From Microthrixaceae bacterium (GTDB lineage Bacteria; Actinomycetota; Acidimicrobiia; Acidimicrobiales; Poriferisodalaceae): 64,000 bases of DNA. The stretch's first letter is position 1. Each line of letters opens with the position of its first letter. The DNA lies in the NCBI GenBank assembly GCA_011523825.1, contig WTFX01000026.1, positions 32,834-96,833 on the forward strand. The letters are read 5' to 3'. A program made the translations under genes and the position numbers. Under the pieces are notes generated by a model, which was not told where the DNA came from, searched no databases, and saw only the letters and a list, made by a program, of their open reading frames with translations. This document shows positions 1 through 9,096 of this stretch, piece by piece.

Positions 1-353
1 TTGATGGCGGCGATGATCGGAGTCGGGCACTCGCGCATGTTCTGAATCACCGCACCGGTCATGTGGGTGAACTCGAGCAGCTGCTTCGGATCGAACTTCA
101 CGAGCTCGCCGATGATCTCGTCGACATCCCCGCCCGAGCAGAAGCCCCGGCCCTCGCCGGTGATGACGATGGCGTCGATGTCGCCGCGCAGCGGCGCCTC
201 CCGGAACAGGTCCCGCAAGTCGGCGTAGACGTCGAATGTGAGCGCGTTGAGCTTGGTGGGCCGCTGGAAGGTGATGGTGGCCACCCGGTCGTCGACGCTG
301 AAGTCGAAGTGCTCCCAGTCGTCGGTGAAGCGTGCGGATGCGCGGAATGTCAT
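1..353 (-). CDS. Enoyl-CoA hydratase/isomerase (crotonase), 3' end outside window
   Basis: This is the N-terminal 117 codons of a crotonase-superfamily protein, too short an ORF to be obvious but open from ATG at 353 to the window edge. It reads MTFRASARFTDDWEHF, then VATITFQRPTKLNAL and GEGRGFCSGGDVDE, the usual crotonase N-terminus and first oxyanion-hole segment. Crotonases hydrate or isomerise CoA thioesters during beta-oxidation-like steps. Its ATG overlaps the TGA of the upstream SDR gene by four bases (ATGA), so the two are probably translationally coupled. The neighbours suggest it acts on ring-reduced aromatic CoA intermediates, which is inference. The catalytic glutamates lie in the part that is cut off. 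Confidence 0.85.
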   Translation of the reverse strand, partial: MTFRASARFTDDWEHFDFSVDDRVATITFQRPTKLNALTFDVYADLRDLFREAPLRGDIDAIVITGEGRGFCSGGDVDEIIGELVKFDPKQLLEFTHMTGAVIQNMRECPTPIIAAI

Positions 354-1060
354 GACGGGCCTCCGTCGAGCACGATCTCCTGCCCGCTGAGGTCGCCGGC
401 CAGCAGCTCCATCACTGCGTCGACCACCTCAGCGATCTCGATGATCCGGCCGTGCGGCGTGGCCTTGGCCAGTGCAACCTCGGCATCAGCGAGGTTCTTG
501 CCGGTTCTCTCGGCGATGTTGGCGATCGTGGCCACGGTCATCTCGGTGCGGACAAAGGTGGGGCACACCGAGTTGACGGTGACCCCGGTGCCGGCCACTT
601 CGGCCGCCACGACGCGCATGAGGCCCATGACCGCATGCTTAGACGCCGCGTAGGCGGCGATGTAGGGGGCGCCCTCGACACCGGCGATGGACGCGACGGT
701 CACGATCTTGCCGGAGTCGCGTTCCAGCATCTGGTCGATCACCGCTCGCGTGCACAGGAACGTCCCGGTCGCATTGACCGCGATGTTGCGGTTCCACTCC
801 TCCAGCGTTGTGCGGCCAAGCCGATTCGATCCCGACACCCCTGCGTTGTTCACGAGGACGTCCACCGCGCCGATGTCAGAAAAGACCGCGGCGACCTGCT
901 GAGGATCGGTGACGTCGCAGACGCGGGCGTCGACGCCGTCCGGCGTCTCGTCGGGCAGCGAGGTGGCGAGCGCAATGACGTGGTGACCTTCGCCGGCAAG
1001 CCCAGCGCTGATGGCCCCGCCGATGCCGCGGGTCCCACCGGTGACAACCACGGTGCTCAC
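350..1060 (-). CDS. Short-chain dehydrogenase/reductase
   Basis: Classical SDR of 236 residues. From the chosen GTG at 1060 it begins MSTVVVTGG, with the nucleotide-binding TGGTRGIG at residues 7-14, NNAGVSG in the middle and the catalytic YAASK motif. An earlier GTG at 1081 would add seven residues (CPRGGG region), but the SDR fold starts at 1060. It likely oxidises or reduces a hydroxyacyl/ketoacyl-CoA with NAD(P). It is followed by the crotonase with a 4-base overlap and lies divergent to the aromatic-CoA monooxygenase, so a role in the same CoA-dependent ring-degradation route is likely but inferred. Confidence 0.85.
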   Translation of the reverse strand: MSTVVVTGGTRGIGGAISAGLAGEGHHVIALATSLPDETPDGVDARVCDVTDPQQVAAVFSDIGAVDVLVNNAGVSGSNRLGRTTLEEWNRNIAVNATGTFLCTRAVIDQMLERDSGKIVTVASIAGVEGAPYIAAYAASKHAVMGLMRVVAAEVAGTGVTVNSVCPTFVRTEMTVATIANIAERTGKNLADAEVALAKATPHGRIIEIAEVVDAVMELLAGDLSGQEIVLDGGPS

Positions 1061-1156
1061 GCCGCCGCCTCGCGGGCACACCCGCCGGCTAGATGGGAGG
1101 GCGAGTGCTGGCGGACAGCGGCGGGGCTCAGCATGTCCAAGACCGTACTACTCTTT

Positions 1157-1184
1157 TTGACATCGCAAATGTCCCGCTATGTCA
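1157..1184. promoter_or_regulatory. Dyad between divergent SDR and monooxygenase genes
   Basis: TGACAT at 1158-1163 is mirrored by ATGTCA at 1179-1184, and an inner copy ATGTC lies at 1169-1173. A TTGACA hexamer overlaps the left arm at 1157-1162. The position between divergent catabolic genes suits an operator, for example for the nearby PaaX-family regulator. No binding evidence is available, and the motif does not match the E. coli PaaX site I know. Confidence 0.35.
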
Positions 1185-1225
1185 CCGATGCAACCGACGA
1201 CGATGAAACCCCCACAGGTGCCTCG

Positions 1226-3556
1226 ATGAGGATCGCCTGCATCGGGGGCGGCCCGGCGAGCCTGTTCTTCAGCATCCTGATGGCCAAGCAGGACCCAGGC
1301 CACGACATCACCGTGTACGAGCGCAACCGTCGCGGAGACACCTTCGGGTTCGGCGTCGTGTTCTCCGACGAGACGCTCGCCAACATCGCCGAGACCGACC
1401 CCGGTTCGATTGCCGCGATCGAGTCGGAATTCCGCTACTGGGGAGCGATGGACGTCCGCTACCGGGGGCGGACAATCACCTCCGACGGTCACGGCTTCGC
1501 TGCCTTGTCGCGGGTGCGCCTGCTCGAGATCCTGACGAGCCGGGCCATCGAGCTCGGCGTCCGCGTCGAATTCGAGACCGAGGCCGATGTCGATGACGTG
1601 GCCGGCGATGTCGACCTGGTCGTAGCCGGAGACGGTGTCAACAGCGGCACCCGAACCCGCTGCGCCCACGACGTGCGCCCGGTGATCCGTAGCGGTTCGG
1701 CGAAGTACATCTGGACCGCCACCGACGCCCCCTTCGACCGGTTCACGTTCATCTTCGAGGATTTGTTCCTCGAAGACGGGGCGCAGCGCACTGTGCTGGC
1801 GCACATCTACCCCTACGACGAGACTCGTTCGACGTTCATCGTGGAGATGGCCGAATCGACCTGGGAACGGCTGCAGCTCGGAGGTCACGACGCAGGCCTC
1901 AGCCCAGGCGAATCCGACGAGCACGCGTTGAATTGGTGCAGCCGGCTCTTCAGCCGCCACCTGGGGGGCCGGCCCCTCATCGGCAACAACTCGAGATGGA
2001 TCAGCTTCCCCCGCATCTCGTGCAGTTCATGGGTCGTGAACAACGTCGTCCTGCTGGGCGACGCCGCCCACACCGCTCACTACTCGGTGGGCAGCGGCAC
2101 CAAGATGGCGCTGGAGGACGCCATCGCACTCGCCGATGCCATGGCCACGGTGACGGCCGCTGGCGGTGACGTCGCCACCGCGCTCAAGAACTACGAGTCC
2201 GAGCGGCGTCCCCAGATCGAGAGCCTGCAGCGGGCTGCGGCAACCAGCGAGGACTGGTTCAGCCACGTCGATCACCACCGCCAGCGGCCGTTCGAGCAGT
2301 TCGCGTTCTCGCTGTTCACCAGGTCACAGCGGGTGACCTACGACAACCTGCGCGAACGCGACGCCCGCTACCACGAAGAGACCCTGAGCTGGTTCGCAGA
2401 ACAGCAGCCGCCCGCTCACCGACCGCCGACCCCTGACACGCCGCCGATCTTCTACCCGTTCGCGCTGCGCGAGGTGACGTTTCACAACCGGATCGGCGTG
2501 TCGCCGATGGCGCAGTACAGCGCCGTCGACGGGATGCCGAACGACTGGCACAAGGTGCACCTCGGCAGTCGAGCCGTCGGCGGTGCCGCGCTCGTGATGA
2601 CCGAGATGACCTGCACCTCGCCCGACGCGCGCATCACACCCGGCTGCACCGGCATCTGGAACGCCCGCCAGACCGAGGCGTGGGCCGGCATCACCCGCTT
2701 CGTGCACGACTTCACCGACACCAAGATCGGGATGCAGCTCGGGCACGCCGGCCGCAAGGGCTCGACGAAGGTGCCGTGGGAAGGCGAGGACGTGTCGCTG
2801 GACGAAGGCAACTGGCCGCTGATCTCGGCCTCGCCGCTGCGTTACCGGGCCGGCTGCCAAGTCCCCCAGGAGATGACCTACGCGCAGATGGACACGGTGC
2901 TCGACGACTTCGTGGCGGCCACCCGACGCGCAGCCGAGGCTGAGTTCGACCTCGTCGAGCTGCATGCGGCGCACGGCTACCTGCTGTCGTCGTTCCTGTC
3001 GCCGGTGACCAACCGGCGAAGCGACGACCACGGCGGCTCGTTGGAGAACCGGGCGCGCTTCCTGCTGCGCGTGACCGAAGCGGCTCGGGATGCCTGGCCG
3101 CACGCCAAGCCGCTGTCGGTGCGGATATCGGCCACCGACTGGGTCGAGGGCGGCTTCAGCCGATCGGAGGCCATCGAGCTGAGCGACATGCTCAAGGGCG
3201 CCGGCGTCGACATCATCGACGTGTCCAGCGGCCAGGTGGATCCTGCCGGCCAACCTTCCTACGGACGGCTGTACCAAACGCCGTTCGCCGAGGCGATCCG
3301 CAACACCGTCGGCATCCCGACCATGGCCGTGGGCGCCATCTCCAGCATCGACGACGTCAACACCGTGCTGATGGCGGGCCGGGCAGACATCTGCCTGATC
3401 GCCCGGGCTCACCTCGTCGATCCCTACTGGACGCTCAACGCGGCAATCGATCTCGGTCGCAGCGAGCAGCCGTGGCCGATCCAGTACTGGCAGGGCCGCA
3501 CCAGCCGCCGGCGCGAACAGGTTCCGGACGCGCTGATCGACCGCGACCTGCGCTAG
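1226..3556 (+). CDS. Fused flavin monooxygenase / Old Yellow Enzyme (2-aminobenzoyl-CoA monooxygenase/reductase type)
   Basis: 776 residues. The N-terminal half is a class A FAD monooxygenase: MRIACIGGGPASLFF at the start, DTFGFGVVFSD near residue 40, and LLGDAAHTAH near residue 275. The C-terminal half, from about residue 410, is an Old Yellow Enzyme TIM barrel (FHNRIGVSPMAQYS, QLGHAGRKGS, ELHAAHGYLLSSFLSP, NRRSDDHGGSLENR). This two-domain order is known for 2-aminobenzoyl-CoA monooxygenase/reductase and for proteins annotated salicylyl-CoA 5-hydroxylase, which dearomatise an aryl-CoA. The start at 1226 was chosen because the dinucleotide-binding fold begins there; the reading frame is open much further upstream. 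The nearby CoA ligase fits the 2-aminobenzoate route, but the exact aryl-CoA substrate cannot be read from sequence. Confidence 0.85.
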   Translation: MRIACIGGGPASLFFSILMAKQDPGHDITVYERNRRGDTFGFGVVFSDETLANIAETDPGSIAAIESEFRYWGAMDVRYRGRTITSDGHGFAALSRVRLLEILTSRAIELGVRVEFETEADVDDVAGDVDLVVAGDGVNSGTRTRCAHDVRPVIRSGSAKYIWTATDAPFDRFTFIFEDLFLEDGAQRTVLAHIYPYDETRSTFIVEMAESTWERLQLGGHDAGLSPGESDEHALNWCSRLFSRHLGGRPLIGNNSRWISFPRISCSSWVVNNVVLLGDAAHTAHYSVGSGTKMALEDAIALADAMATVTAAGGDVATALKNYESERRPQIESLQRAAATSEDWFSHVDHHRQRPFEQFAFSLFTRSQRVTYDNLRERDARYHEETLSWFAEQQPPAHRPPTPDTPPIFYPFALREVTFHNRIGVSPMAQYSAVDGMPNDWHKVHLGSRAVGGAALVMTEMTCTSPDARITPGCTGIWNARQTEAWAGITRFVHDFTDTKIGMQLGHAGRKGSTKVPWEGEDVSLDEGNWPLISASPLRYRAGCQVPQEMTYAQMDTVLDDFVAATRRAAEAEFDLVELHAAHGYLLSSFLSPVTNRRSDDHGGSLENRARFLLRVTEAARDAWPHAKPLSVRISATDWVEGGFSRSEAIELSDMLKGAGVDIIDVSSGQVDPAGQPSYGRLYQTPFAEAIRNTVGIPTMAVGAISSIDDVNTVLMAGRADICLIARAHLVDPYWTLNAAIDLGRSEQPWPIQYWQGRTSRRREQVPDALIDRDLR

Positions 3557-3601
3557 TTGCGCCCCCACAGCTAGGGCATCTGTGCCTATCGGCTCAGTTG
3601 G

Positions 3602-4420
3602 TTAGCGGCGGGTGGCTGCTTCAAGCGTCGCCAGGTAGAAGCGGTGGGCGGCGGGGCGGAGTTGGCGGTGCAGTTTGGTGAACACCTCGCGGGCTTCGTC
3701 TGCGAGCCAACCCGCCTGCGTGACTGAGGGCGGCAGGCCGGGGTCGGCGTAGGGCAGGGGTCGCCACGCGCTGATGTTGTTCATGTGGGCGACGAACGCG
3801 TCGCGGTCAGAACCCGGCTCGGCGACCCAGGCCTCCGAGATCGGCTGCTGTGTTGCCAGATACTCGCTGTAGAGCTTGTTGATCACCCCAAAGTCCCACG
3901 CCTCGGTCGCGACGTGGGGCTCGTCGCCGTGGGGGCGGAAGTCGCCCTCGAAGAACGACACGTAGCCGTCGAGCCCATGGCGCCGCAGCATCGTGCGAGC
4001 CTCGTCCGCCAGCGAGGCGGGGGCAATCCACGACGCAGCAGGACCGGGCGCGAAGCCCAAGCGGGCCAGCTGCGACCGGATCAGATAGCGATTGCTGCGC
4101 TCTGGCTCGGGGATCGAGAACAGCAACAGCAGCCATCGGTCGTCGCTGGGCCGAATTCCATTGCCGAAGATGCGCCGGTCGCCGGCTTCGAGGATGTCGC
4201 GCCCATCAGCGCTGAGGGCGTATCCGGCTTTGCCGTCGACCCGCTCGGGCACCAACAGGCCTGAACGCTTCATGCGAGACGCCGCGGATCGCACGGCCTG
4301 CGCGTCGACATCGAGCTCGCGCAGCAACGCGATGAGCCCGCTGACCGCGACCCAGCCGCCGTGGTCACGGGCGAACAGCCCGTAGGTATCGAGAATGCGG
4401 TCTCGCGGGGACTTCGTCAT
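3602..4420 (-). CDS. PaaX family transcriptional regulator
   Basis: 272-residue PaaX-like protein: an N-terminal winged helix (about 10-75, with SAASRMKRSGLL) and the PaaX central and C-terminal domains. PaaX proteins repress aromatic-CoA catabolic genes and are released by an aryl-CoA effector. The gene begins 12 bases after the stop of the CoA ligase on the same strand, so both are likely one transcript, and it faces the monooxygenase gene tail to tail. It is the natural local regulator; the effector is probably the CoA thioester made by the ligase, which is inference. Confidence 0.85.
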   Translation of the reverse strand: MTKSPRDRILDTYGLFARDHGGWVAVSGLIALLRELDVDAQAVRSAASRMKRSGLLVPERVDGKAGYALSADGRDILEAGDRRIFGNGIRPSDDRWLLLLFSIPEPERSNRYLIRSQLARLGFAPGPAASWIAPASLADEARTMLRRHGLDGYVSFFEGDFRPHGDEPHVATEAWDFGVINKLYSEYLATQQPISEAWVAEPGSDRDAFVAHMNNISAWRPLPYADPGLPPSVTQAGWLADEAREVFTKLHRQLRPAAHRFYLATLEAATRR

Positions 4421-4432
4421 GCCGTCCCGGAT

Positions 4433-6058
4433 CTAATCCCGCCGATCTTCGCCGAGCAGGTCGCTCAGCCCGCGGCGCCGGAGCTTCCCTGTCGGCGTCG
4501 TGGGCAGCGGCTCGGCACAGAACGTGATCCGGCGAGGGTACTTGTACGGGGCAATCGAGGCCTTCACGTGGTTCTGCAGTTCGCACGCCAGCGAGTCGGT
4601 CGCCGACGATGGGTCGCGCAGGTGGACGAAGGCATGGACCACCATCCCCCGATGCGCGTCAGGCGAGCCGATGACGCCCGCCTCGGCGACCGCCTCGTGG
4701 CTCAGCAAGGCTTCCTCCACCTCGGGGGCGGCGATGTTGTAGCCGGCGCTGATGATCATGTCGTCGGCCCGGGCCTGGTACCAGAAGTAGCCATCGGCAT
4801 CGCGCACGTAGACATCGCCCGTGAAGTTCCAACCGTCGCGCACATAGGCGGTCTGGCGGTCGTCGTCGAGGTAGCGGCATCCGATCGGCCCCTTCACAGC
4901 GAGCAGCCCTGCTTCGCCGTCTGGGACGGGAGCGCCGTCAGCGTCGAAGATCGCCGCCTCCCATCCCGGGAGCGGCTTGCCGGTCGAACCGGGCCGGATC
5001 TGGGCATCGGCCGCCGAGATGAAGATGTGCAGCAGCTCGGTTGCGCCGATCCCGTCGGTCAGCCTCAGGCCGAGTTCGCTCTCGACGAGCTCGAATGTCG
5101 ACTGCGGCAGCCACTCGCCGGCCGACACGCCGCATCGCAGCGAGGACACGTCCGGTCGGGGATCGAGCGCCACCATGGCCCGGTACGCAGTGGGCGAGCT
5201 GAAGCACACGGTGGCCCGTCGCTCGGCGATGAGCTCCGCCAGCGCGGCGGGGCCTGGCTCTTCGCAGAACCAAGTGCACGCTCCTGCTCGCATCGGGAAG
5301 ACGACCTCCCCGCCGAGACCGAACGTGAACGCCAGCGGGGGGCTCCCGACGAACACGTCGTCGCTGCGTGCCTGCAGGATCGGCTCGATCCCGTCGGCAA
5401 TCGCCAGCAGGTCACGATGAACATGCACAGCGACCTTGGGGTCGCCGGTGGTGCCCGAGGTAGACGCCAGCAGGGCAGGATCGGTCGCGGCGGTGTCCAC
5501 TGCAGCAAACTCGCCGGACTTGGCTGCAGCAGCGGTGTTGAGATCTCCGTTCGGACCCCAGATGGCGATCGGGCCGCCAGCTGCTCGGTGCAGCTCGGCT
5601 TCCATTCCCGCTTCGCACAGCGAGACCGACGGCTCGCATTTCGAGATCACCTTCGCGAGCTCGGCCGCCCGCAGCAGCGGCATCGTCGTGACCGCCACAG
5701 CGCCGGCTTTCAGCACGGCAAGCCAGGCAGCCACCATCCAGGGAGCATTGGCGCCCCGGAGCAGGACGCGGTTGCCCGGAACGATGCCGTAGTCGTCGAC
5801 GAGCACCGCAGCGATGCGGTTGGCACAGTCGGCTACCTCGGCATAGGTCCACAAGTCATCACCGAGTCCCATGCAAGGATGAGATCCCCAGCCCCGCTCG
5901 ATCGCTCCATCGAGCAAGACGGCGGCTGCGTTCAACCGGTCCGGGTAGCAGTACAGCGATTCGTCGAGCCGGATCTCGGGCCAGTGCTCCGCGGGCGGCA
6001 GTCCATCCAGCACGAAGCGATCGACGTGCGCTGTCGCTGCGTCCAGGTCTGCCCTCAT
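4433..6058 (-). CDS. Aryl-CoA ligase (2-aminobenzoate/benzoate-CoA ligase type, AMP-forming)
   Basis: 541 residues, ANL superfamily. The P-loop-like TSGTTGDPKVAVHVH, the FTGDVYVRDADGYFWYQAR region and the C-terminal PTTPTGKLRRR with the catalytic lysine are all present. The N-terminus (HVDRFVLDGLPPAEHWPE, then YCYPDRLNAAAVLLD) resembles 2-aminobenzoate-CoA ligases. It would activate an aromatic acid to its CoA thioester with ATP, giving the substrate of the fused monooxygenase. The frame extends to a GTG at 6070, but ATG at 6058 matches family N-termini better. PaaX follows 12 bases downstream. Confidence 0.85.
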   Translation of the reverse strand: MRADLDAATAHVDRFVLDGLPPAEHWPEIRLDESLYCYPDRLNAAAVLLDGAIERGWGSHPCMGLGDDLWTYAEVADCANRIAAVLVDDYGIVPGNRVLLRGANAPWMVAAWLAVLKAGAVAVTTMPLLRAAELAKVISKCEPSVSLCEAGMEAELHRAAGGPIAIWGPNGDLNTAAAAKSGEFAAVDTAATDPALLASTSGTTGDPKVAVHVHRDLLAIADGIEPILQARSDDVFVGSPPLAFTFGLGGEVVFPMRAGACTWFCEEPGPAALAELIAERRATVCFSSPTAYRAMVALDPRPDVSSLRCGVSAGEWLPQSTFELVESELGLRLTDGIGATELLHIFISAADAQIRPGSTGKPLPGWEAAIFDADGAPVPDGEAGLLAVKGPIGCRYLDDDRQTAYVRDGWNFTGDVYVRDADGYFWYQARADDMIISAGYNIAAPEVEEALLSHEAVAEAGVIGSPDAHRGMVVHAFVHLRDPSSATDSLACELQNHVKASIAPYKYPRRITFCAEPLPTTPTGKLRRRGLSDLLGEDRRD

Positions 6059-6224
6059 GCCCAACCGCACCGTGCCTTTGAAGTGCTGTTGAAGTGACGA
6101 TCTCTAATCGAACGCTATATCGAGACACAGCGCAGTGCAAGGGCTTCCAAGCGTGCCCGCAGATGCGGGACGACGCCCGGGCTCGATCGCCACAGCCGCA
6201 CGATGCGGCCGGGCGTGCAGGCGG
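6059..6224. other. Intergenic region upstream of the CoA ligase
   Basis: The stretch separates two minus-strand genes. It holds an AT-richer segment around 6103-6125 with TATATCGAGAC and an imperfect TCTC/GAGA mirror, a plausible promoter or operator for the ligase-paaX transcript. No ORF and no convincing terminator are visible. Confidence 0.3.
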
Positions 6225-7592
6225 CTAGGCCTTGATCCGCCGGAATCGAGCGCCGTGCAGGATGCCGCCGTAGTAGTTGAAGACCTCGCGGGCGTTGGCG
6301 TCGTCGAACGGGTAGTCCGCACCGATCTGGGTGGCGGCGGCGAGTCCGGTCACGAAGCAGGTCTCCTGGCTGTTCACCAGCGTGTGCGCCCCGCAGTACC
6401 AACTGCGGCGCTTGCCCTGGATGAAACGGAACAGCGGCACGAGCAGTGCCACATGACGCACGTCGTGAACGACGTGCTGGAACCACCAGCGCTTGATGAC
6501 CTTGGTGTCGTCGATCGGTGAGATCGGGTTGTAGGTCACCAGGCAGGGCTTGTCGGAACCGTAAGCCCAGGGCTGCTGGTTGTGCATGATGTAGGTGATC
6601 TCGTAGTTGTCGGGCCGGGCGCCGTACTGCTCAACGTGATTGGTGCGCGTTCGCAGGCATGCCACCTCGTCGTCGGGCAGGACCGACGAGTCGGAATGCA
6701 CCAGCGTGTGGTTGTGCAGCTCGCTCTCGTAGCGGACCGATGAGAGCACGTAGCGCTCCAGCGCCGTGGGCTTGTCCAGCATCATCAGGGTCTGGTTGGC
6801 GTTGGCGGCGAAGATCACCTCGTCGAACGTCTCGCGGACCCCGTCTGCGTCCTCCACCACGACTTCTGATGCCCCGCGGTACACCTTGCTGACCGGCCGG
6901 CTCAGATGGATCTTGTCCCGGAAGTCCGCCGACAGGTGCTCGTAGATGCGCCGCGTGCCTTGGTCCCAAGTCTGCATGGGCGTCGCCGATTCGATGTCGA
7001 AGAACTCGAGATAGCGCGCGAACAGCGCGGCGGGCATGTCGAACACGTTGGTCGCCATCAGGAAGTTGACGAACATCGGCTTGAGAATCTTGTACCTGAA
7101 GTCGGCGGAGAACCCGCCGAGGTTCAGCACTGTCTTCATGCTGACGTAGTTGAAGGGGTTCAGCGCGTTCAGGAGCTTCGACCGTGCCCGGGTGAGGCGG
7201 CCGAAGGAGTGCAGGCGGCGCAGCAGGCGCTGGAAACGCTCAATCTCGTCCTGCAGCTGGTCCTTGATGTCGGAGTCGAAGTCGTGGGCGTACCTGCGGC
7301 CTTGGTACTTCACGCTGTAGTTGAACTTGGTGTCGAACAGCTCGATGCCGAAGCGCTCCAGCAGCAGCAGGACGTGGTCGTAGACCGATGGAATGAGCGC
7401 TGTGACCGAGATGTCGAACGGGATCGATGTGCCGTCGTCCTGGGGCATGTCGGCGGTGAACGCATTGCCGCCGAGGCGATCGTTGGCCTCGAACAGCCGG
7501 AAGTCGAACCGGTCAGGATGATGTGCCAGCGCCCACGCTGCGCCCAGCCCCGACATGCCGCCGCCGATGATTGCGATCCTGCGCTGTGTCAT
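6225..7592 (-). CDS. FAD-dependent amine-oxidase-fold oxidoreductase
   Basis: 455 residues. The N-terminus has the Rossmann motif IAIIGGGMSGLGAAWAL (residues 5-21) and FEANDRLGGNAFT, typical of the flavin amine oxidase / phytoene-desaturase group (COG2907-like predicted NAD/FAD-binding proteins). The middle carries DEVIFAANANQTLMML and the C-terminus SWYCGAHTLVNSQETCFVTG, the second FAD contact. Members of this group often sit near lipid-modifying genes, but none is adjacent here and the substrate is unknown. A GGGAG Shine-Dalgarno lies just before the ATG. The gene stands alone between the ligase and tRNA-Arg. Confidence 0.75.
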   Translation of the reverse strand: MTQRRIAIIGGGMSGLGAAWALAHHPDRFDFRLFEANDRLGGNAFTADMPQDDGTSIPFDISVTALIPSVYDHVLLLLERFGIELFDTKFNYSVKYQGRRYAHDFDSDIKDQLQDEIERFQRLLRRLHSFGRLTRARSKLLNALNPFNYVSMKTVLNLGGFSADFRYKILKPMFVNFLMATNVFDMPAALFARYLEFFDIESATPMQTWDQGTRRIYEHLSADFRDKIHLSRPVSKVYRGASEVVVEDADGVRETFDEVIFAANANQTLMMLDKPTALERYVLSSVRYESELHNHTLVHSDSSVLPDDEVACLRTRTNHVEQYGARPDNYEITYIMHNQQPWAYGSDKPCLVTYNPISPIDDTKVIKRWWFQHVVHDVRHVALLVPLFRFIQGKRRSWYCGAHTLVNSQETCFVTGLAAATQIGADYPFDDANAREVFNYYGGILHGARFRRIKA

Positions 7593-7620
7593 CGTGCTCC
7601 CACCGCTCAGGATGCCTCAG

Positions 7621-7694
7621 CGCGCTTGCAGGGATTCGAACCCCGAACCTTCTGATCCGTAGTCAGATGCTCTGTCCAATTGAGCTACAAGCGC
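7621..7694 (-). tRNA. tRNA-Arg(ACG)
   Basis: 74-nt cloverleaf. Acceptor GCGCTTG (7688-7694) pairs with CAAGCGC (7622-7628). The anticodon stem TCTGA/TCAGA encloses the loop CTACGGA, giving anticodon ACG, and the T-loop is GGTTCGAATCC-like. CCA is not encoded. The ACG anticodon implies A34-to-inosine editing by TadA to read CGN codons. Confidence 0.97.
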
Positions 7695-7779
7695 TGGTTG
7701 CCACTGGCCAGGCTGGGAGGCCCGTCGGCGCCCGAACAGTCTAGGAGAGTGTGTCCGCGGGGCTTCAAGCGGATTCGCG

Positions 7780-9096
7780 TCACGAAGCCGGATCGCCGTC
7801 GAATTCGCTGGATGCGGCCATCGAACCGGCGGCCCGGGCGACGTCGGCTGGCGTGCGGTTGAGTGCTGCGGCTGCAGCAGCGACGTCGTCCCACTCGGGC
7901 TTGCTGCGGTGCGGACCGTGCTTGACGCGGATGGCGTGCCCGCCGACATCGACCGTCGACGTGTGCCGTTCGAGAGCTGTGCGCACGACGGTGCGGGCCC
8001 GCAGTCCGAGCGTGCCGGTGAGCTGCGCTGCCAGGTCGGCCAGCCGCGTGACGTCGGCGGGCTCGCACAGCACCGTCAGCGTGTACGCCGGACGGCCCTT
8101 CTTCATCACGATCGGGACGGCCCACACATCCAGCGCGCCAGCGCCGAGCAGCGCATCGATCGCGTGTCCCAGCACCTCGCCGGAGACATCATCCAGATTC
8201 GTCGCCAGCTCCACCAGCTCGGTCGTGCTGCCGGCTCCCGGCACGGCAGCCAGGGCAGCGGTCAACGAGGTCGCCTGCTCGTCTCGGGCGACGGTGCCGA
8301 TCAGCACGCCGGTGACGTTGGGGCGGCCCGGCAGCTCACGGGTACCGGCACCGAAACCGGAGCTGGCGATGGTCATGGCCGGAGCCGCGCCGAAGTGACC
8401 GGCCAGGGCTGCAACGATGGCGGCTCCGGTGGGCGTGGTGAGCTCCCGGTCGATGTCCACACCGACGATCGGCCGGTCGGCGAGCAGGTTCACTACGGCC
8501 GGCGGCGGGTTCGGCAGCACGCCGTGGGCGGCATTGATCGTGCCCTTGCCCACCGCGACCGGTCCGCAGCACACGGCATCGACGCTGAGCGATTCAAGCG
8601 CGGCGCACACACCCACGATGTCCACGATGGCGTCGAGCGCACCGACCTCGTGGAAGTGGACCTCGTCGGCCGGCACCCCGTGTACCTGGCCTTCCGCGAC
8701 TGCCAGCGCTTCGAACACCGCAAGTGCGCGGCCGCGGACCCGATCGACCAGCGGTGCGGCTTCCAGCAGCGACCGGATGTCGCGCCAGCGGCGATGGTGA
8801 TGTTCCTCGGGTGCATCGACGATGGCGCGAGTTGCGGCGAGCTCATTCCTGGTCACCCGCTCGCTGCCGAGCTGCCAGCCGTCAAGGCCCAGCGTCTGCA
8901 ACTGCGCCGTCACGTAGCTCAGGTCCGCGCCCGCATCCAGCAACGCGCCCAGTGCCATGTCGCCGGCAATGCCCGAGATCGGGTCGAACCAGGCCACCGT
9001 GTTGCCCGACAGTTCGCGTCCCGCGGGCGCAGCGATCCCGGCCGGCGCAGGACGCGGCTCGACAACGGGCGCGCCGGCGCCGTGGCTGTCGTGCAT
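7780..9096 (-). CDS. larC: LarC, nickel-inserting enzyme of the nickel-pincer cofactor pathway
   Basis: 438 residues, full-length LarC: WFDPISGIAGDMALGALLDAG near residue 35, HFHEVGALDAIVDIVG near 130, and the C-terminal half with ATNLDDVSGEVLGHAID. LarC inserts nickel into pyridinium-3,5-bisthiocarboxylic acid mononucleotide. In Lactobacillus it is split by a programmed frameshift; here it is one continuous frame. The start ATG at 9096 overlaps the larB stop (TGATG), so an upstream alternative inside larB is unlikely. A short His-rich N-terminal stretch (MHDSHGAG) precedes the fold. larE and larA are not in the window. Confidence 0.92.
   Translation of the reverse strand: MHDSHGAGAPVVEPRPAPAGIAAPAGRELSGNTVAWFDPISGIAGDMALGALLDAGADLSYVTAQLQTLGLDGWQLGSERVTRNELAATRAIVDAPEEHHHRRWRDIRSLLEAAPLVDRVRGRALAVFEALAVAEGQVHGVPADEVHFHEVGALDAIVDIVGVCAALESLSVDAVCCGPVAVGKGTINAAHGVLPNPPPAVVNLLADRPIVGVDIDRELTTPTGAAIVAALAGHFGAAPAMTIASSGFGAGTRELPGRPNVTGVLIGTVARDEQATSLTAALAAVPGAGSTTELVELATNLDDVSGEVLGHAIDALLGAGALDVWAVPIVMKKGRPAYTLTVLCEPADVTRLADLAAQLTGTLGLRARTVVRTALERHTSTVDVGGHAIRVKHGPHRSKPEWDDVAAAAAALNRTPADVARAAGSMAASSEFDGDPAS

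Noticed and set aside
452..1225. N-terminal extension of the fused monooxygenase to 452
   Set aside because: The stretch is antisense to the SDR gene and has no family similarity; the FAD-binding fold begins at 1226.
2324..3568. Long ORF antisense to the Old Yellow Enzyme half
   Set aside because: No domain, composition typical of a shadow frame.
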